Origin: an uncultured Caulobacterales bacterium
GTDB lineage: Bacteria; Pseudomonadota; Alphaproteobacteria; Caulobacterales; Caulobacteraceae
Assembly: GCA_903837135.1 (NCBI GenBank)
Contig: CAILTK010000056.1
Span: forward strand, 1-64,000
Direction: 5' to 3'
Length of the DNA stretch: 64,000 nt
Part shown: positions 1 to 8,509 of the stretch, piece after piece
Numbering within the stretch: position 1 is the first letter of the stretch
Layout: every line of letters starts with the position of its first letter
The notes under the pieces: generated by a model
Seen by the model: the letters and a program-made list of their open reading frames with translations, nothing else
What the model was told of the DNA's origin: nothing
The model's database searches: none
Made by a program: the position numbers and the translations under genes

Positions 1-72
1 ACGTCCGCGAGGCAGATGAGGCTCGATCCGAGCCCAGGCCTCATCATCTAGCCAGTAAAGCTTGCGACCCAT
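1..72 (-). CDS. IS5-type transposase, N-terminal fragment (runs off the left edge)
   Basis: The minus strand from 72 to 1 reads 24 codons without a stop, beginning MGRKLYWLDDEAW and continuing ARIEPHLPRG. This is the usual start of IS5-family DDE transposases, where a short basic N-terminus is followed by a W/F-x-x-D/E-x-x-W/F-x-x-I-x-P-x-L-P motif. A GGGAGCC stretch lies just upstream of the ATG and would serve as ribosome binding site. The DDE catalytic core would lie outside the window. Intactness cannot be judged. Confidence 0.75.
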   Translation of the reverse strand, partial: MGRKLYWLDDEAWARIEPHLPRGR

Positions 73-148
73 CTCAAGGCTCCCTTCCAGAAGCCTTGAA
101 TCAAAACTCCAGCCGAGCCGCCAGACCCTTATTGAGTACGGCCCCTAG
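1..148 (-). mobile_element. End of an IS5-like insertion sequence (boundary inferred)
   Basis: The transposase start at 72 is followed by about 75 bp of non-coding sequence ending near a CTAG tetranucleotide at 145-148, a target preferred by some IS5-family subgroups. The terminal inverted repeat cannot be confirmed because the other end of the element is outside the window. From 149 to 319 I see no gene; this is the region before the ABC-F start codon. Confidence 0.4.
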
Positions 149-319
149 GAGCCGGATTTCGGATCAAACGGAGGGTCACGAACGGAGGGTCGCCAACCGG
201 ACCTAGGAGGACAGCTACGGTGTCCCTGAAACCCCTGCCCCCCGCTGCCGCCGCTGCGAAGGGGCCGGGCGCAGCGTGCGACTGGCGTTCTCCCCGCCCG
301 CACGCTAGCAGACCGCCCC

Positions 320-1948
320 ATGATCCGCCTCGACAACATCTCCAAGCAGAACGGCCCCCAGATCCTGTTCATCGACGCCTCGATGGGCGTCCAGAAGGGC
401 GAGAAGGTCGGGCTGGTCGGCCCGAACGGCGCCGGCAAGACCACCCTGTTCCGCATGATCACTGGCCAGGAGCAGGCCGACGACGGCCTGGTGGTGATCG
501 ACCCCGGGATGACGATCGGCTATTTCAGCCAGGACGTCGGCGAGATGTCGGGCCAGAGCGCGGTCGCCGCCGTGATGGATGGCGTCGGGCCCGTCAGCGC
601 CCTGGCCAGCGAAATGGCCGCCCTCGAGGCGGCCATGGTCGATCCGGACCAGGCCGGCGACCTCGACGCCCTCATCGAACGCTATGGCGAGGCGCAGGGA
701 CGCTTCGAGGAGCTGGACGGCTACGCCCTGGACGCGCGGGCGCGCGAGGTGCTGGCCGGCCTGAGCTTCAGCCAGGCGCGCATGGACGGCGATGTCGGCC
801 TGTTGTCCGGCGGGTGGAAGATGCGGGTGGCTCTGGCGCGCATTCTGCTCATGAAGCCTGACGCCATGCTGCTGGACGAACCCAGCAACCACCTCGACCT
901 GGAGAGCCTGATCTGGCTCGAGGCCTTCCTAAAGGCCTACGACGGCGCCCTCCTGATCACCTCGCACGACCGCGCCTTCATGAACCGCATCATCGGCAAG
1001 GTGGTGGAGATCGACGCCGGCGCGCTGTTCACCTATTCCGGCGATCTCGACTTCTACGACCAGCAGCGCGCGCTCGGTGAACAACAGCGCCAGGCGCAAT
1101 ACGAGCGCCAGCAGGCCATGCTGGCCAAGGAAATCAAGTTCATCGAAAGGTTCAAGGCGCGCGCCTCGCACGCGGCTCAGGTTCAGAGCCGGGTGAAGAA
1201 GCTCGACAAGATCGAACGCGTCGAGGCGCCGCGCCGCCGCCAGTCGGTCCAGTTCGAGTTCAAGAGCCCGCCACGGTCGGGCGACGACGTCGTGAACCTG
1301 CGGAACATCCACAAGGGCTACGGCGACCGGCCGATCTATCAAGGGCTCGATTTTCTGGTGCGCCGCAAGGAGCGCTGGTGCGTGCTGGGCGCCAACGGGG
1401 CCGGAAAATCCACCCTGTTGAAGCTCGTCGCCGGCGCAACGGCGCCCGACGGGGGGGCGGTCAGCATCGGCGCCAGCGTCAGGATGGGCTACTTCGCCCA
1501 GCACTCCATGGACCTCCTGGACGGCGAAGAGACGGTCTTCGAGGCGTTGGACGGGGCTTTTCCGCATGCGGGCCAGGGCGCGCTGCGCACCCTGGCGGGA
1601 TGCTTCGGCTTCTCGGGCGACGACGTCGAGAAGCCGTGTCGCGTCCTGTCCGGCGGCGAGAAGGCGCGGCTGGTCATGGCCAAGATGCTGTTCGAGCCGC
1701 CGAACTTTTTGGTGCTCGACGAGCCGACCAACCACCTCGACATGACCACCAAGGACATGCTGGTCGCGGCCCTGGCGGACTTCGAGGGGACCATGCTGTT
1801 CGTCTCGCACGACCGCCATTTCCTGGCCGCCCTGTCGAACCGCGTCCTGGAGCTGACACCCGACGGCGTCCATCAGTACGGCGGCGGCTATACGGAATAT
1901 GTCGCCCGCACGGGCCAGGAAGCGCCGGGCCTGCATCCCGGCGTGTAG
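320..1948 (+). CDS. ABC-F family ATP-binding protein
   Basis: This soluble protein (542 aa) carries two ABC ATPase domains in one chain and no membrane segments, the ABC-F arrangement. The first domain has Walker A GPNGAGKT at residues 34-41, signature LSGGWKMR and Walker B LLDEPSNHLDL. The second has Walker A GANGAGKST near residue 357, signature LSGGEKAR and Walker B VLDEPTNHLDM. The two are joined by a charged linker of about 80 residues (roughly 230-320), which in this family reaches into the ribosomal E site. ABC-F proteins act on ribosomes as translation factors or antibiotic-protection factors; which of these applies here cannot be told. It resembles the Uup/YheS group but lacks a long C-terminal coiled coil. 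It stands alone, next to the IS end on the left. Confidence 0.93.
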   Translation: MIRLDNISKQNGPQILFIDASMGVQKGEKVGLVGPNGAGKTTLFRMITGQEQADDGLVVIDPGMTIGYFSQDVGEMSGQSAVAAVMDGVGPVSALASEMAALEAAMVDPDQAGDLDALIERYGEAQGRFEELDGYALDARAREVLAGLSFSQARMDGDVGLLSGGWKMRVALARILLMKPDAMLLDEPSNHLDLESLIWLEAFLKAYDGALLITSHDRAFMNRIIGKVVEIDAGALFTYSGDLDFYDQQRALGEQQRQAQYERQQAMLAKEIKFIERFKARASHAAQVQSRVKKLDKIERVEAPRRRQSVQFEFKSPPRSGDDVVNLRNIHKGYGDRPIYQGLDFLVRRKERWCVLGANGAGKSTLLKLVAGATAPDGGAVSIGASVRMGYFAQHSMDLLDGEETVFEALDGAFPHAGQGALRTLAGCFGFSGDDVEKPCRVLSGGEKARLVMAKMLFEPPNFLVLDEPTNHLDMTTKDMLVAALADFEGTMLFVSHDRHFLAALSNRVLELTPDGVHQYGGGYTEYVARTGQEAPGLHPGV

Positions 1949-2079
1949 ACTAGCCGCAGCGCTTTCGGCGCGGCGCGACTTGGATCATCCCAGCCTTAAG
2001 CTGTTAAAGCCGAAGGCTTGATTTCTGCAGCGGTCATGGACCGAGACTTATTTGGACGTCCCTCTCTCCAACTCTTCTC

Positions 2080-2202
2080 CCGCTCATCCCGGCGAATGCC
2101 GGGACCCAGATCGTATGGTGCATCGGTCAGGAGGCTTGGAGCCAAGGTGTTTGAAACGAAGCGCTTTATGATCTGGGTCCCGGCATTCGCCGGGATGAGC
2201 GG
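2080..2202. repeat. Large inverted repeat with 33-bp perfect arms (interspersed REP-like element)
   Basis: The arms are 2080-2112 and 2170-2202, perfect reverse complements around a 57-bp spacer. The core word is cgctcatcccggcgaatgcc followed by gggacccagat. It fills the gap between two convergent genes (1949-2313, otherwise empty) and could form a long hairpin acting as a bidirectional terminator. Related words occur at 2273-2288, 26007-26024 and 49248-49280, so this is a dispersed repeat family rather than a single terminator. Confidence 0.85.
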
Positions 2203-2272
2203 AATAGAGTGAGGTGGATCATTCCTTGCGACGACTGGAATTAGACAGCGCCGCTCCACGTCGCCTTCTTCG

Positions 2273-2288
2273 CGCTCATCCCGGCGAA
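2273..2288. repeat. Partial copy of the cgctcatcccggcg repeat
   Basis: Sixteen bases identical to the start of the 2080-2112 arm, lying 26 bp before the stop codon of the amidohydrolase gene. Confidence 0.6.
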
Positions 2289-2313
2289 CCAGACTTCGCC
2301 GCCATAGCGCCGC

Positions 2314-4368
2314 CTACTCCGGCATCCCCGTCAGCCCGCTCGCCTTGCGGAGCGCATCCCCATTCAGCCGGTAGCCGTCCAGGAACACCGTGTCCACGTG
2401 GCGGAGGTTGGCGAGGTCCTTGGAGACGTCGCCGTCCACCAGGATCATGTCCGCGGTCTTGCCGGGGGCGATCGATCCCGTGCGGTCGTCCATGCCGGTC
2501 ATCCGGGCCGGGACAATGGTGGCGGTCTGCAGCGCCTGGGCGTTGGTGAGGCCCGCCTGCTGGTAGAGCTGAAGCTCGCGCACCAGCTCCAGGCCCGAGC
2601 CGTCGGTGCCGGCGACGATCCGGACCCCCGATGTGTAGAGGCGGCCGGTCAGGGCGACCATTTTGGCGAAGCTCTTGCGATAGTCCTCGCGCGTCAGGCC
2701 CGCCGACAGGGGATAGCCGCCGATCCGCCAGCCCCGGGCGACCGACGCCGGCGCGACCCCGGCGAACGGCGCATATTCGGGCGAGATCGCGCTGCCGTCG
2801 GAGGTCATCAAGGGCTCCCACACCGTCAGGGTCGGATCGATGATCGTCCCCCGCCGCGACAGCTCGGCGTAGAAGGCTTTCATGGCCGGCGAGTCGAGAT
2901 CGACGTCCTTGCCGTACCGGGCCGGACCTTCCAGCCGGGCCGCCGTGTTGGACTTGTCGACCACCTCCTGCGGCATGGCCTGCATCAGGATGAAGTTGAT
3001 GTGGGTCACCTCGTCATAGCCGGCCCGCACCGCGTCGAGCGGGCGCATGCCCGCCGGCACGTGGCCGTGAACGTGAAGACCGAGCTTGTGCGCCTCCGCG
3101 GCGCCCGGGGCGATCCAGGCGGGATTCATCGAGGTGTAGAACTTCACGCCCCACAGGCCCGCCGCGTTGATCTTGTCGACGGCGGCGATGGTCTCCGCCG
3201 CCGAGGAGACGGTCAGGGCCCCCTGCGCGGCCAGAGGATCCTTGCGGTCGATGATCACCGAAATCTTGCCGTCCGGGGCCAAAAGGTCGCCTGAGGCCCT
3301 GCGCGTGTAGATGCTCAAGGCGTCTTCGATCGACGATCCCGGGCTCCGGTAATTGGTCATGCCCGTGGCGACGTTCTGCAGCAGGTTCCAGTCGTCGCCC
3401 ACGTGCTGGTGCGAATCCCACAGGCCAGGCGTCAGCGTCTTTCCCCGGCCGTCGACGACGACGGCGCCGGGGGGAGCCTTGATCGCACCGCCCGGAGCGA
3501 CCCGAACGATCTTCCCATCGGCGACCAGCACCGCTCGGTCGGCCAAATAGCGTCCCTCGACGGAGTCGAACATCAGCACATGGTCGACCAGCGTCGGGGT
3601 GTGGTTGGCGGGGCTCAGGAACCGGTGGGCCACGTCGCGAACCATGGCGGCGGTCGCCCTGTCCTGGATGTCCTTCAGCTTCGGGCCGGCCGCCTCATAG
3701 CCTTCGGGGAGCAGGGAGATCACGCCGGCCTGGCCGAAGAAATGGTTGTCGCCGTCGAGCCACACGGCCATGGGGGCGAAGCCGTAGCCCTGCAGGAACG
3801 CCAGCCTGACGGTCTTGGGGCCGTGAGGACCATCGATCCGGACGGGCTCGCCGATGAGGATGCTGGCATGCCCGGTGGGCAAGAGGTCCACGCCCTTGTC
3901 GCCCGCGGCCACCAGGGCGTCGATATCGATTTCGTTGGCGAGCCAGGGACCGCCGTAGGTGTTGTAGCGTCTGGCCCCGAACGGGGCGGCGCCGGTATCG
4001 ACCACGGTCTTCCAGTGCGCGACGCCGGCGCCGTCGACGGTGAAGTCCTCGGTGGCGTCGCCCTGATCGGTGTAGCCGCGGATGGCGATGGCCGTCGGCC
4101 GGCGATCGCTTCCCAGCGTCACGCGCTCGTCGTCCTCGGTGACCCAGCCGCGCAAGGACATCGACATGCGATAGACGACCTGACCGTCGGGCGTCGTCCA
4201 CGACCAGATGTCCCCATGCTTTCCGGCCGTCGAACTGATGGTGTAGTGCCGCGCGCCGGCCGGCGGCGTGGCCAGCGCCTCCTTGGGCGTCGGCGCGGCG
4301 GGCGTCGGCGCGGCGTTGGCGACCGACGCGATGGCGACGAACAGCGACGAGAACAGCAACCGGCGCAT
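2314..4368 (-). CDS. Secreted amidohydrolase-family metal-dependent hydrolase
   Basis: A 684-aa protein with a clear signal peptide (hydrophobic residues 4-18, cleavage after ANA near residue 19), so it is probably periplasmic. Residues about 20-270 form an N-terminal region I do not recognise. From about 275 there is an amidohydrolase barrel with small flanking beta-sheet: metal motif D-S-H-Q-H with His320 and His322, a likely bridging Lys in WGVKFY, His in HVHGHVP and THINF, and the metal Asp in VAGTDGSG. The C-terminal part ends in the usual GKTADMILVDGD segment. All expected ligands are present, so it should be an active cyclic-amide, ester or peptide-like hydrolase of the imidazolonepropionase-like group; the substrate is unknown. 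It is a single gene, followed by the repeat region at 2080-2288. Confidence 0.85.
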   Translation of the reverse strand: MRRLLFSSLFVAIASVANAAPTPAAPTPKEALATPPAGARHYTISSTAGKHGDIWSWTTPDGQVVYRMSMSLRGWVTEDDERVTLGSDRRPTAIAIRGYTDQGDATEDFTVDGAGVAHWKTVVDTGAAPFGARRYNTYGGPWLANEIDIDALVAAGDKGVDLLPTGHASILIGEPVRIDGPHGPKTVRLAFLQGYGFAPMAVWLDGDNHFFGQAGVISLLPEGYEAAGPKLKDIQDRATAAMVRDVAHRFLSPANHTPTLVDHVLMFDSVEGRYLADRAVLVADGKIVRVAPGGAIKAPPGAVVVDGRGKTLTPGLWDSHQHVGDDWNLLQNVATGMTNYRSPGSSIEDALSIYTRRASGDLLAPDGKISVIIDRKDPLAAQGALTVSSAAETIAAVDKINAAGLWGVKFYTSMNPAWIAPGAAEAHKLGLHVHGHVPAGMRPLDAVRAGYDEVTHINFILMQAMPQEVVDKSNTAARLEGPARYGKDVDLDSPAMKAFYAELSRRGTIIDPTLTVWEPLMTSDGSAISPEYAPFAGVAPASVARGWRIGGYPLSAGLTREDYRKSFAKMVALTGRLYTSGVRIVAGTDGSGLELVRELQLYQQAGLTNAQALQTATIVPARMTGMDDRTGSIAPGKTADMILVDGDVSKDLANLRHVDTVFLDGYRLNGDALRKASGLTGMPE

Positions 4369-4482
4369 GGCGCCCCCCTTTGTTGGCTTGGCGCAGACTG
4401 ACCAGCCGGACGCGGAAGCGCAACAACCGTTCGAGTTGTGGCCTCAAGAACGTCGGGAGGCGCGGCCGGCGACGATCCCGCC

Positions 4483-4598
4483 TAGAGCGCCGTGCGAAAA
4501 GTGGGAACCGGTTTTCGCTCCAGCGGCGCTCTAAACTTTAGACTCTGGAGCAAATTGTCCGCCCTTAAACGATTCCGTTTAAGGGCGGTTTGCTCTAG
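4483..4598. repeat. CIR/RIME-like intergenic palindromic element (two adjacent palindromes)
   Basis: The first palindrome has outer arms tagagcgcc (4483-4491) and ggcgctcta (4525-4533) and an inner gcgaaaa...ttttcgc around aaccggtt. The second has gagcaaa (4548-4554) plus ccgcccttaaacg (4559-4571) pairing with cgtttaagggcgg (4576-4588) plus tttgctc (4589-4595). The gaaaagtgggaaccggtttt core is the word typical of abundant mosaic palindromes in alphaproteobacterial genomes. The right end overlaps the stop codon of the neighbouring gene. Confidence 0.8.
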
Positions 4599-5143
4599 CG
4601 GAGCTGTCTCGGCCCCGCGGCGTCGGCTGCTTCCGCGCAGTGTCCCACTCCGGCCTTGTCGCCGTCGGGCATACGGCAGAGCAGGACGTGTCTCCCGCGT
4701 AGGAGGAGCCCGGAGGTTCCGCCGCATCCATCGACCAGGAAATGGTCCGAATAGGAACCCAGGTGCGAGACCGCGATCCTGGCGATGAAGTCATTGCCGG
4801 CGCCGCATTGCGCATTGCTGATGCTGTGGGTCAGCCTCGTCGTCATCGTCAGGAGACCCGCGGGCGTCCGGCACCGATAGAGCTTGCTGATGTAGTCGCC
4901 GACCCGGTGCCGTTCGAACCGGATCGGCTGCGGCTTTCCACCGACCTCCAGGGTCGATGGTGATTCACCGGCCCAGAACACGAAATCCGGCGAATCCGCG
5001 CCGCATGAGGTCGACAGGCCGCCCTCGCTGGTCGCCTTCTCGTACGCGCGCCTGGCCTGGCCCCTGAGCACCTCGGCCGGGACGTACAACGGGACGGCGG
5101 ACAGCAATACACTGATCACGATCATAACGCGGGGCCGGCGCAT
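4595..5143 (-). CDS. Hypothetical exported protein with six cysteines
   Basis: I do not recognise this 182-aa protein. It begins with a basic N-terminus and a hydrophobic stretch (residues about 6-22), so it is probably exported. The mature part holds six cysteines (in STSCGAD, YRCRTP, AQCGAG, DGCGGT, LLCRMP and GHCAEA), an even number that would suit three disulfides in the periplasm. There is no transmembrane helix beyond the signal. The stop codon falls inside the palindromic element at 4483-4598, so the last residues may be encoded by repeat-derived sequence. It is a single gene with no clear partner; 5144-5396 contains no gene that I can see. Confidence 0.6.
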   Translation of the reverse strand: MRRPRVMIVISVLLSAVPLYVPAEVLRGQARRAYEKATSEGGLSTSCGADSPDFVFWAGESPSTLEVGGKPQPIRFERHRVGDYISKLYRCRTPAGLLTMTTRLTHSISNAQCGAGNDFIARIAVSHLGSYSDHFLVDGCGGTSGLLLRGRHVLLCRMPDGDKAGVGHCAEAADAAGPRQLR

Positions 5144-5396
5144 CGCAGGTCTTTCATCTGTTCAGGAGCGGGCGCTCGCACGGCGCGGGGGTGCGATCAA
5201 GGGGAGCCGGCAGCAATCCGAGAACGATTCCATTTCAGAGTCGCGCCGCGCGGTCGCCCTCCTCGCGCCTCCGCCCTCCTCGCAACGGGAAGTTACGGGA
5301 AACTGCACGAATGGGGGGGCTAACGGGAACGGCCAGTCTTTTGGATGGTTGGCATTAACTGTTGTGTACGGCGCCGCGCGCCGACCATAATCGGCG

Positions 5397-6872
5397 ATGC
5401 GCATCCTTCGCCCATTGTTCGCGACCGCGATCCTCTCATTGTGCTTCCCGGCCCTGTCCCTGGCCGAGCCTTCGCGGGCGGAGCTCGACGTCGTCGCCAG
5501 ACGAGCGTTCGAGCAGTCGAACGTGGTCGGGGCCTCCGTCCTGGTGGCGAAGGGCGACCGGATCCTTCTTCTGGAGGGCTACGGCCTGTCCGACATCGGG
5601 CTCGAGGCGCCGGCCGGACCTGGCTCGGTCTACCATGTGGTCGGCCCCATGCTCCCGCTCACCGGCGTTGCGATCATGCAGCAGGTCGAACGCGGCAAGC
5701 TCTCGCTCGACGACGACATCGCCAAGTATATCCCCGAGTTTCCCACCCAGGGGCGCCACGTCACCGTCCGTCAGCTGATCAGCGACACCTCCGGCGTCGT
5801 CGACTACCACTACCGCGGCGACCCGCTCGAATCGACCTACCGCCAGCCCAAGGCGATGGACGAGGTCATCGCCCTGTTCGCCGACGGCCAGTGGGTGCAC
5901 GAGCCCGGAACCCAGTGGGACTGGTCGATCTCCAATTTTCAGCTGCTCGGTGAAATCCTCGAGCGTGTCACCGGCGAGCCCTACGCCGACTACATGCGGC
6001 GGAGCCTGTTCGTTCCCGCCGGCGCCGCCGAGACGACGACCTGCGACAGCTCCTCCGTCATTCACGGCCTGTCGCACAGTTACCAGAGGGTCGGCGGGCG
6101 CTACGAGGCCGCCACCGAAGACAGCGCCGCCGTCAGCTATGACCTACGCTTCTGCAGCACCGTCTCCGATCTCTTCCGCCTCTGGCGCGCGATTCAGACG
6201 GGCAAGATTCTCAAGCCCGAAACCCTCGCGCGCATGACCATCGCCGAAGGGCCGGGCCTCAAGATGACGGCCAACGACCCCGACCAGCACTTCGGCCTGG
6301 GCTTCACCCTCGGCCACGAAGGAGACCACCGCGACGTCGGCCAGAACGGCTCCCTGCTCGGCTACAGCGGCAGCCTGTATCACTTCCCCGCGGACGACCT
6401 GACCGTGGTTGTTCTCACCAACACCGCCGGCCAGAACGCCAAGGCCATCGGCAGCGCCCTGGCCCGGACCGTCCTTGGCCTTCCTCCCAATCCGCCGCCG
6501 CCCGCGCCGGCGCCGGCGCTGATCCTGGCCGACGAGCCCGTCTCCGCCGACGGGCGAAGCCAGGTCATGGGAACCTATGTGCTGAAGGTGGTGGACGGCG
6601 GCTATCACGACTCCTTCGCGCAATACCGCCGGACCTACCGCGTCTTCGACGAGAACGGGCGGCTGATGATCGAAGCCCTGGGCGGGATCCCCGAGCGCCT
6701 CCTGAAGCAGAAGAACGGAAGCTTCGCGATACGCTCCTGGCCGCAGGCGCCCGTCACCTTCACCGCCGGCGACCGGAACGACCTCACCCTGCGCCTGACC
6801 AACTCCGGCCTCACCCTGGCCGGAGAGCGCGTCGGCCCTGCCGATGCGCGAACCTTCCACGCCATCCGGTGA
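5397..6872 (+). CDS. Beta-lactamase-fold (class C/PBP-like) exported protein, catalytically degenerate
   Basis: A 491-aa protein with a signal peptide (cleavage near residue 23) followed by the class C beta-lactamase/esterase fold to about residue 365 and an extra C-terminal domain (about 385-491). Conserved scaffold words are present (RQLISDTSG, EPGTQWDWS, LLGEILERV, LTVVVLTNT), so the alignment is easy. The nucleophile motif S-x-x-K is replaced by P84-M-L-P87 in VVGPMLPLTG, the Y-x-N motif becomes W-S-I in DWSISNF, and the H-x-G motif becomes Q-N-G in VGQNGSLLGYSG. With no Ser, Lys, Tyr or His in place it should not act as a serine hydrolase and may be a binding or sensing protein. The reading frame is intact, so this is not ordinary decay. 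Confidence 0.88.
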   Translation: MRILRPLFATAILSLCFPALSLAEPSRAELDVVARRAFEQSNVVGASVLVAKGDRILLLEGYGLSDIGLEAPAGPGSVYHVVGPMLPLTGVAIMQQVERGKLSLDDDIAKYIPEFPTQGRHVTVRQLISDTSGVVDYHYRGDPLESTYRQPKAMDEVIALFADGQWVHEPGTQWDWSISNFQLLGEILERVTGEPYADYMRRSLFVPAGAAETTTCDSSSVIHGLSHSYQRVGGRYEAATEDSAAVSYDLRFCSTVSDLFRLWRAIQTGKILKPETLARMTIAEGPGLKMTANDPDQHFGLGFTLGHEGDHRDVGQNGSLLGYSGSLYHFPADDLTVVVLTNTAGQNAKAIGSALARTVLGLPPNPPPPAPAPALILADEPVSADGRSQVMGTYVLKVVDGGYHDSFAQYRRTYRVFDENGRLMIEALGGIPERLLKQKNGSFAIRSWPQAPVTFTAGDRNDLTLRLTNSGLTLAGERVGPADARTFHAIR

Positions 6873-6946
6873 CCGGAGCCGTATTCCCCGTTGTTCCGGA
6901 TCCGCGGGCTTGGCGTTACGGCTCCTGCGTTCCGGTGGGGGACGGA

Positions 6947-7906
6947 TCAGTCTTTCCGATGGTTGGTATTCGGCGCTGTCTCCGATAGACGGGCGGCCTG
7001 GAGCATCGACCGCATCCAGTAGTTGCCCTCATGGCAGGCGTATTCGTAGATCCTGCCCTTTGCGGGATGCAGGGTCATCTCGCCGCTCCAGGGCCGCGTA
7101 TAGAGCGACGGATCCGAAACCTTGAATTCATAGAGCAGTTCGGACTTTCCAAGGCGCGTGAATCGCTCCGTGACCGTGGTTTGCCCGCTCACGACGAGGT
7201 TGAACTGACGCACGAAGTCACGATCGGGGAAGCCCGACGTCTCCACCACCAGAGCGTCTCCCTCCCAGTGGCCGACCGAACTGCCGAGCGGACCCGGCGA
7301 AACGCCCGCGTAAGGGGATCGCCCCTTCAGCGAGACGATGCGCACGTCATGGTACTTCTCCGTCAGGATCGCGACCGCGTCGGAGGTCTGCACCAGTTCG
7401 ACGAGGTTGGCGTCCGGCCCTCCGATCATGGGGACGCCGCCCGCCAGGTTGCCGACGCACCGGTCGGTCGCCGGAGCGTCCTCGGGATTGTTCATCGGGC
7501 GACCGACGCGAGGCTTGTCGAGGCCGAGCCGCAGCCGCGCCTCCCGGGTGAACGGAATCTGCCCATCCGACGGGTCCACGACCCAGGACGAGCGAATCTC
7601 TCCCCTCACCCGCGCCAGCCCGTCTCCGCGCTCCGCCTGCTCGGTTTCGGCCTGACCGGGCTCGTCGGCCTTAGACGGCGGCATGCCGTGCAGGGCGCGG
7701 CGCGGCGCCTCGTAGGCTTCCGCCTCCGCCGGCGTCAGCGCCAGTGATGTCAGGTCCTTGGGACGCTCGAGCGGGGTGTAGGTCCCGAGCGTCCACACCC
7801 CCTGGAGGTCCGGCGTGGCGCCTTTGGGCGCAGGCGCGCCCGCGGCCCAGCCGGCGGCCATCGACATGCTCATCGCCAGCGCCAAGAGGCCGCCTCGATC
7901 GATCAT
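6947..7906 (-). CDS. Conserved exported protein of unknown function (YEYACHEGNY family)
   Basis: A 319-aa protein with a signal peptide (cleavage near AAG-APAP, residue about 23) and a mature N-terminus that opens DLQGVW. The C-terminal half carries blocks typical of a large uncharacterised family in Proteobacteria and Acidobacteria: an SSVGHWEGDALVVETSGF segment, VTERFTR, and IYEYACHEGNYWM close to the C-terminus. No catalytic function has been assigned to this family as far as I know. The start at 7906 is preceded by AGGAGG. It is convergent with the beta-lactamase-fold gene (74 bp between the stops). Confidence 0.8.
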   Translation of the reverse strand: MIDRGGLLALAMSMSMAAGWAAGAPAPKGATPDLQGVWTLGTYTPLERPKDLTSLALTPAEAEAYEAPRRALHGMPPSKADEPGQAETEQAERGDGLARVRGEIRSSWVVDPSDGQIPFTREARLRLGLDKPRVGRPMNNPEDAPATDRCVGNLAGGVPMIGGPDANLVELVQTSDAVAILTEKYHDVRIVSLKGRSPYAGVSPGPLGSSVGHWEGDALVVETSGFPDRDFVRQFNLVVSGQTTVTERFTRLGKSELLYEFKVSDPSLYTRPWSGEMTLHPAKGRIYEYACHEGNYWMRSMLQAARLSETAPNTNHRKD

Positions 7907-8071
7907 CTGGGGCGTCGCCTCCTGAACCCCGCCTGCGCCGGGTGAAGCCTAGCGGCATCCGCGGCGGCTAGACAAGTTTCGCGGTCTCGCCGACGCTCTC
8001 GAGGTTCGGCGAACCACGGCCAGAAACGCTCGAACGAAACAGCCGCCAATGGAACGGGAGTTGCTAACGGC

Positions 8072-8509
8072 ATGAACAGCCCTGTGGTCGGCGATGTGTT
8101 GCTGCGCGTGATGTATCGGGGCGCTCCGCTTCCCGGGTGGAGCGGCGGGCCCGGGGACTTCGGGATCCAGGACAAGGACAATCGCCTCCATCCTGGCGTG
8201 GCCGGGGACGGCGGAGGCCTGGTGTTCGACCTGTCGCTCGAGGTCAAGCCGGGCGACCGGCCCGTGTTCGCGGGACCGCTCGCCCATGGGCCGCCCAAGG
8301 CGCGATTTCTCTACCTGAGCTGGCGCAACACCGCGGGCGGGTATGCGCGGCGGCTCAAATTGCCGCTCGGCGCGATTACCTGGGACGACGTCGCCGCGGC
8401 GCGCGCGGCCCCCCTCGTCGCCGACCTGGACGACCAGCCGAAGCTGACCTCCACCGGCGTCTACATCGGCGGCTCGCGCGCCGTGGTCTGGACGCTTCGG
8501 TCAGGCTGA
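8072..8509 (+). CDS. DUF5990 family protein
   Basis: A 145-aa soluble protein. The blocks DFGIQDKDN, DLSLEVKPG, FAGPLAHGPP and RFLYLSWRN, followed by a basic KLPLG segment, match the small DUF5990 family. Its function is unknown. There is no signal peptide. The ATG is preceded by gaacgggag. The last 9 bp overlap the end of the convergent Lnt-like gene (8501-10036). Confidence 0.72.
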   Translation: MNSPVVGDVLLRVMYRGAPLPGWSGGPGDFGIQDKDNRLHPGVAGDGGGLVFDLSLEVKPGDRPVFAGPLAHGPPKARFLYLSWRNTAGGYARRLKLPLGAITWDDVAAARAAPLVADLDDQPKLTSTGVYIGGSRAVVWTLRSG

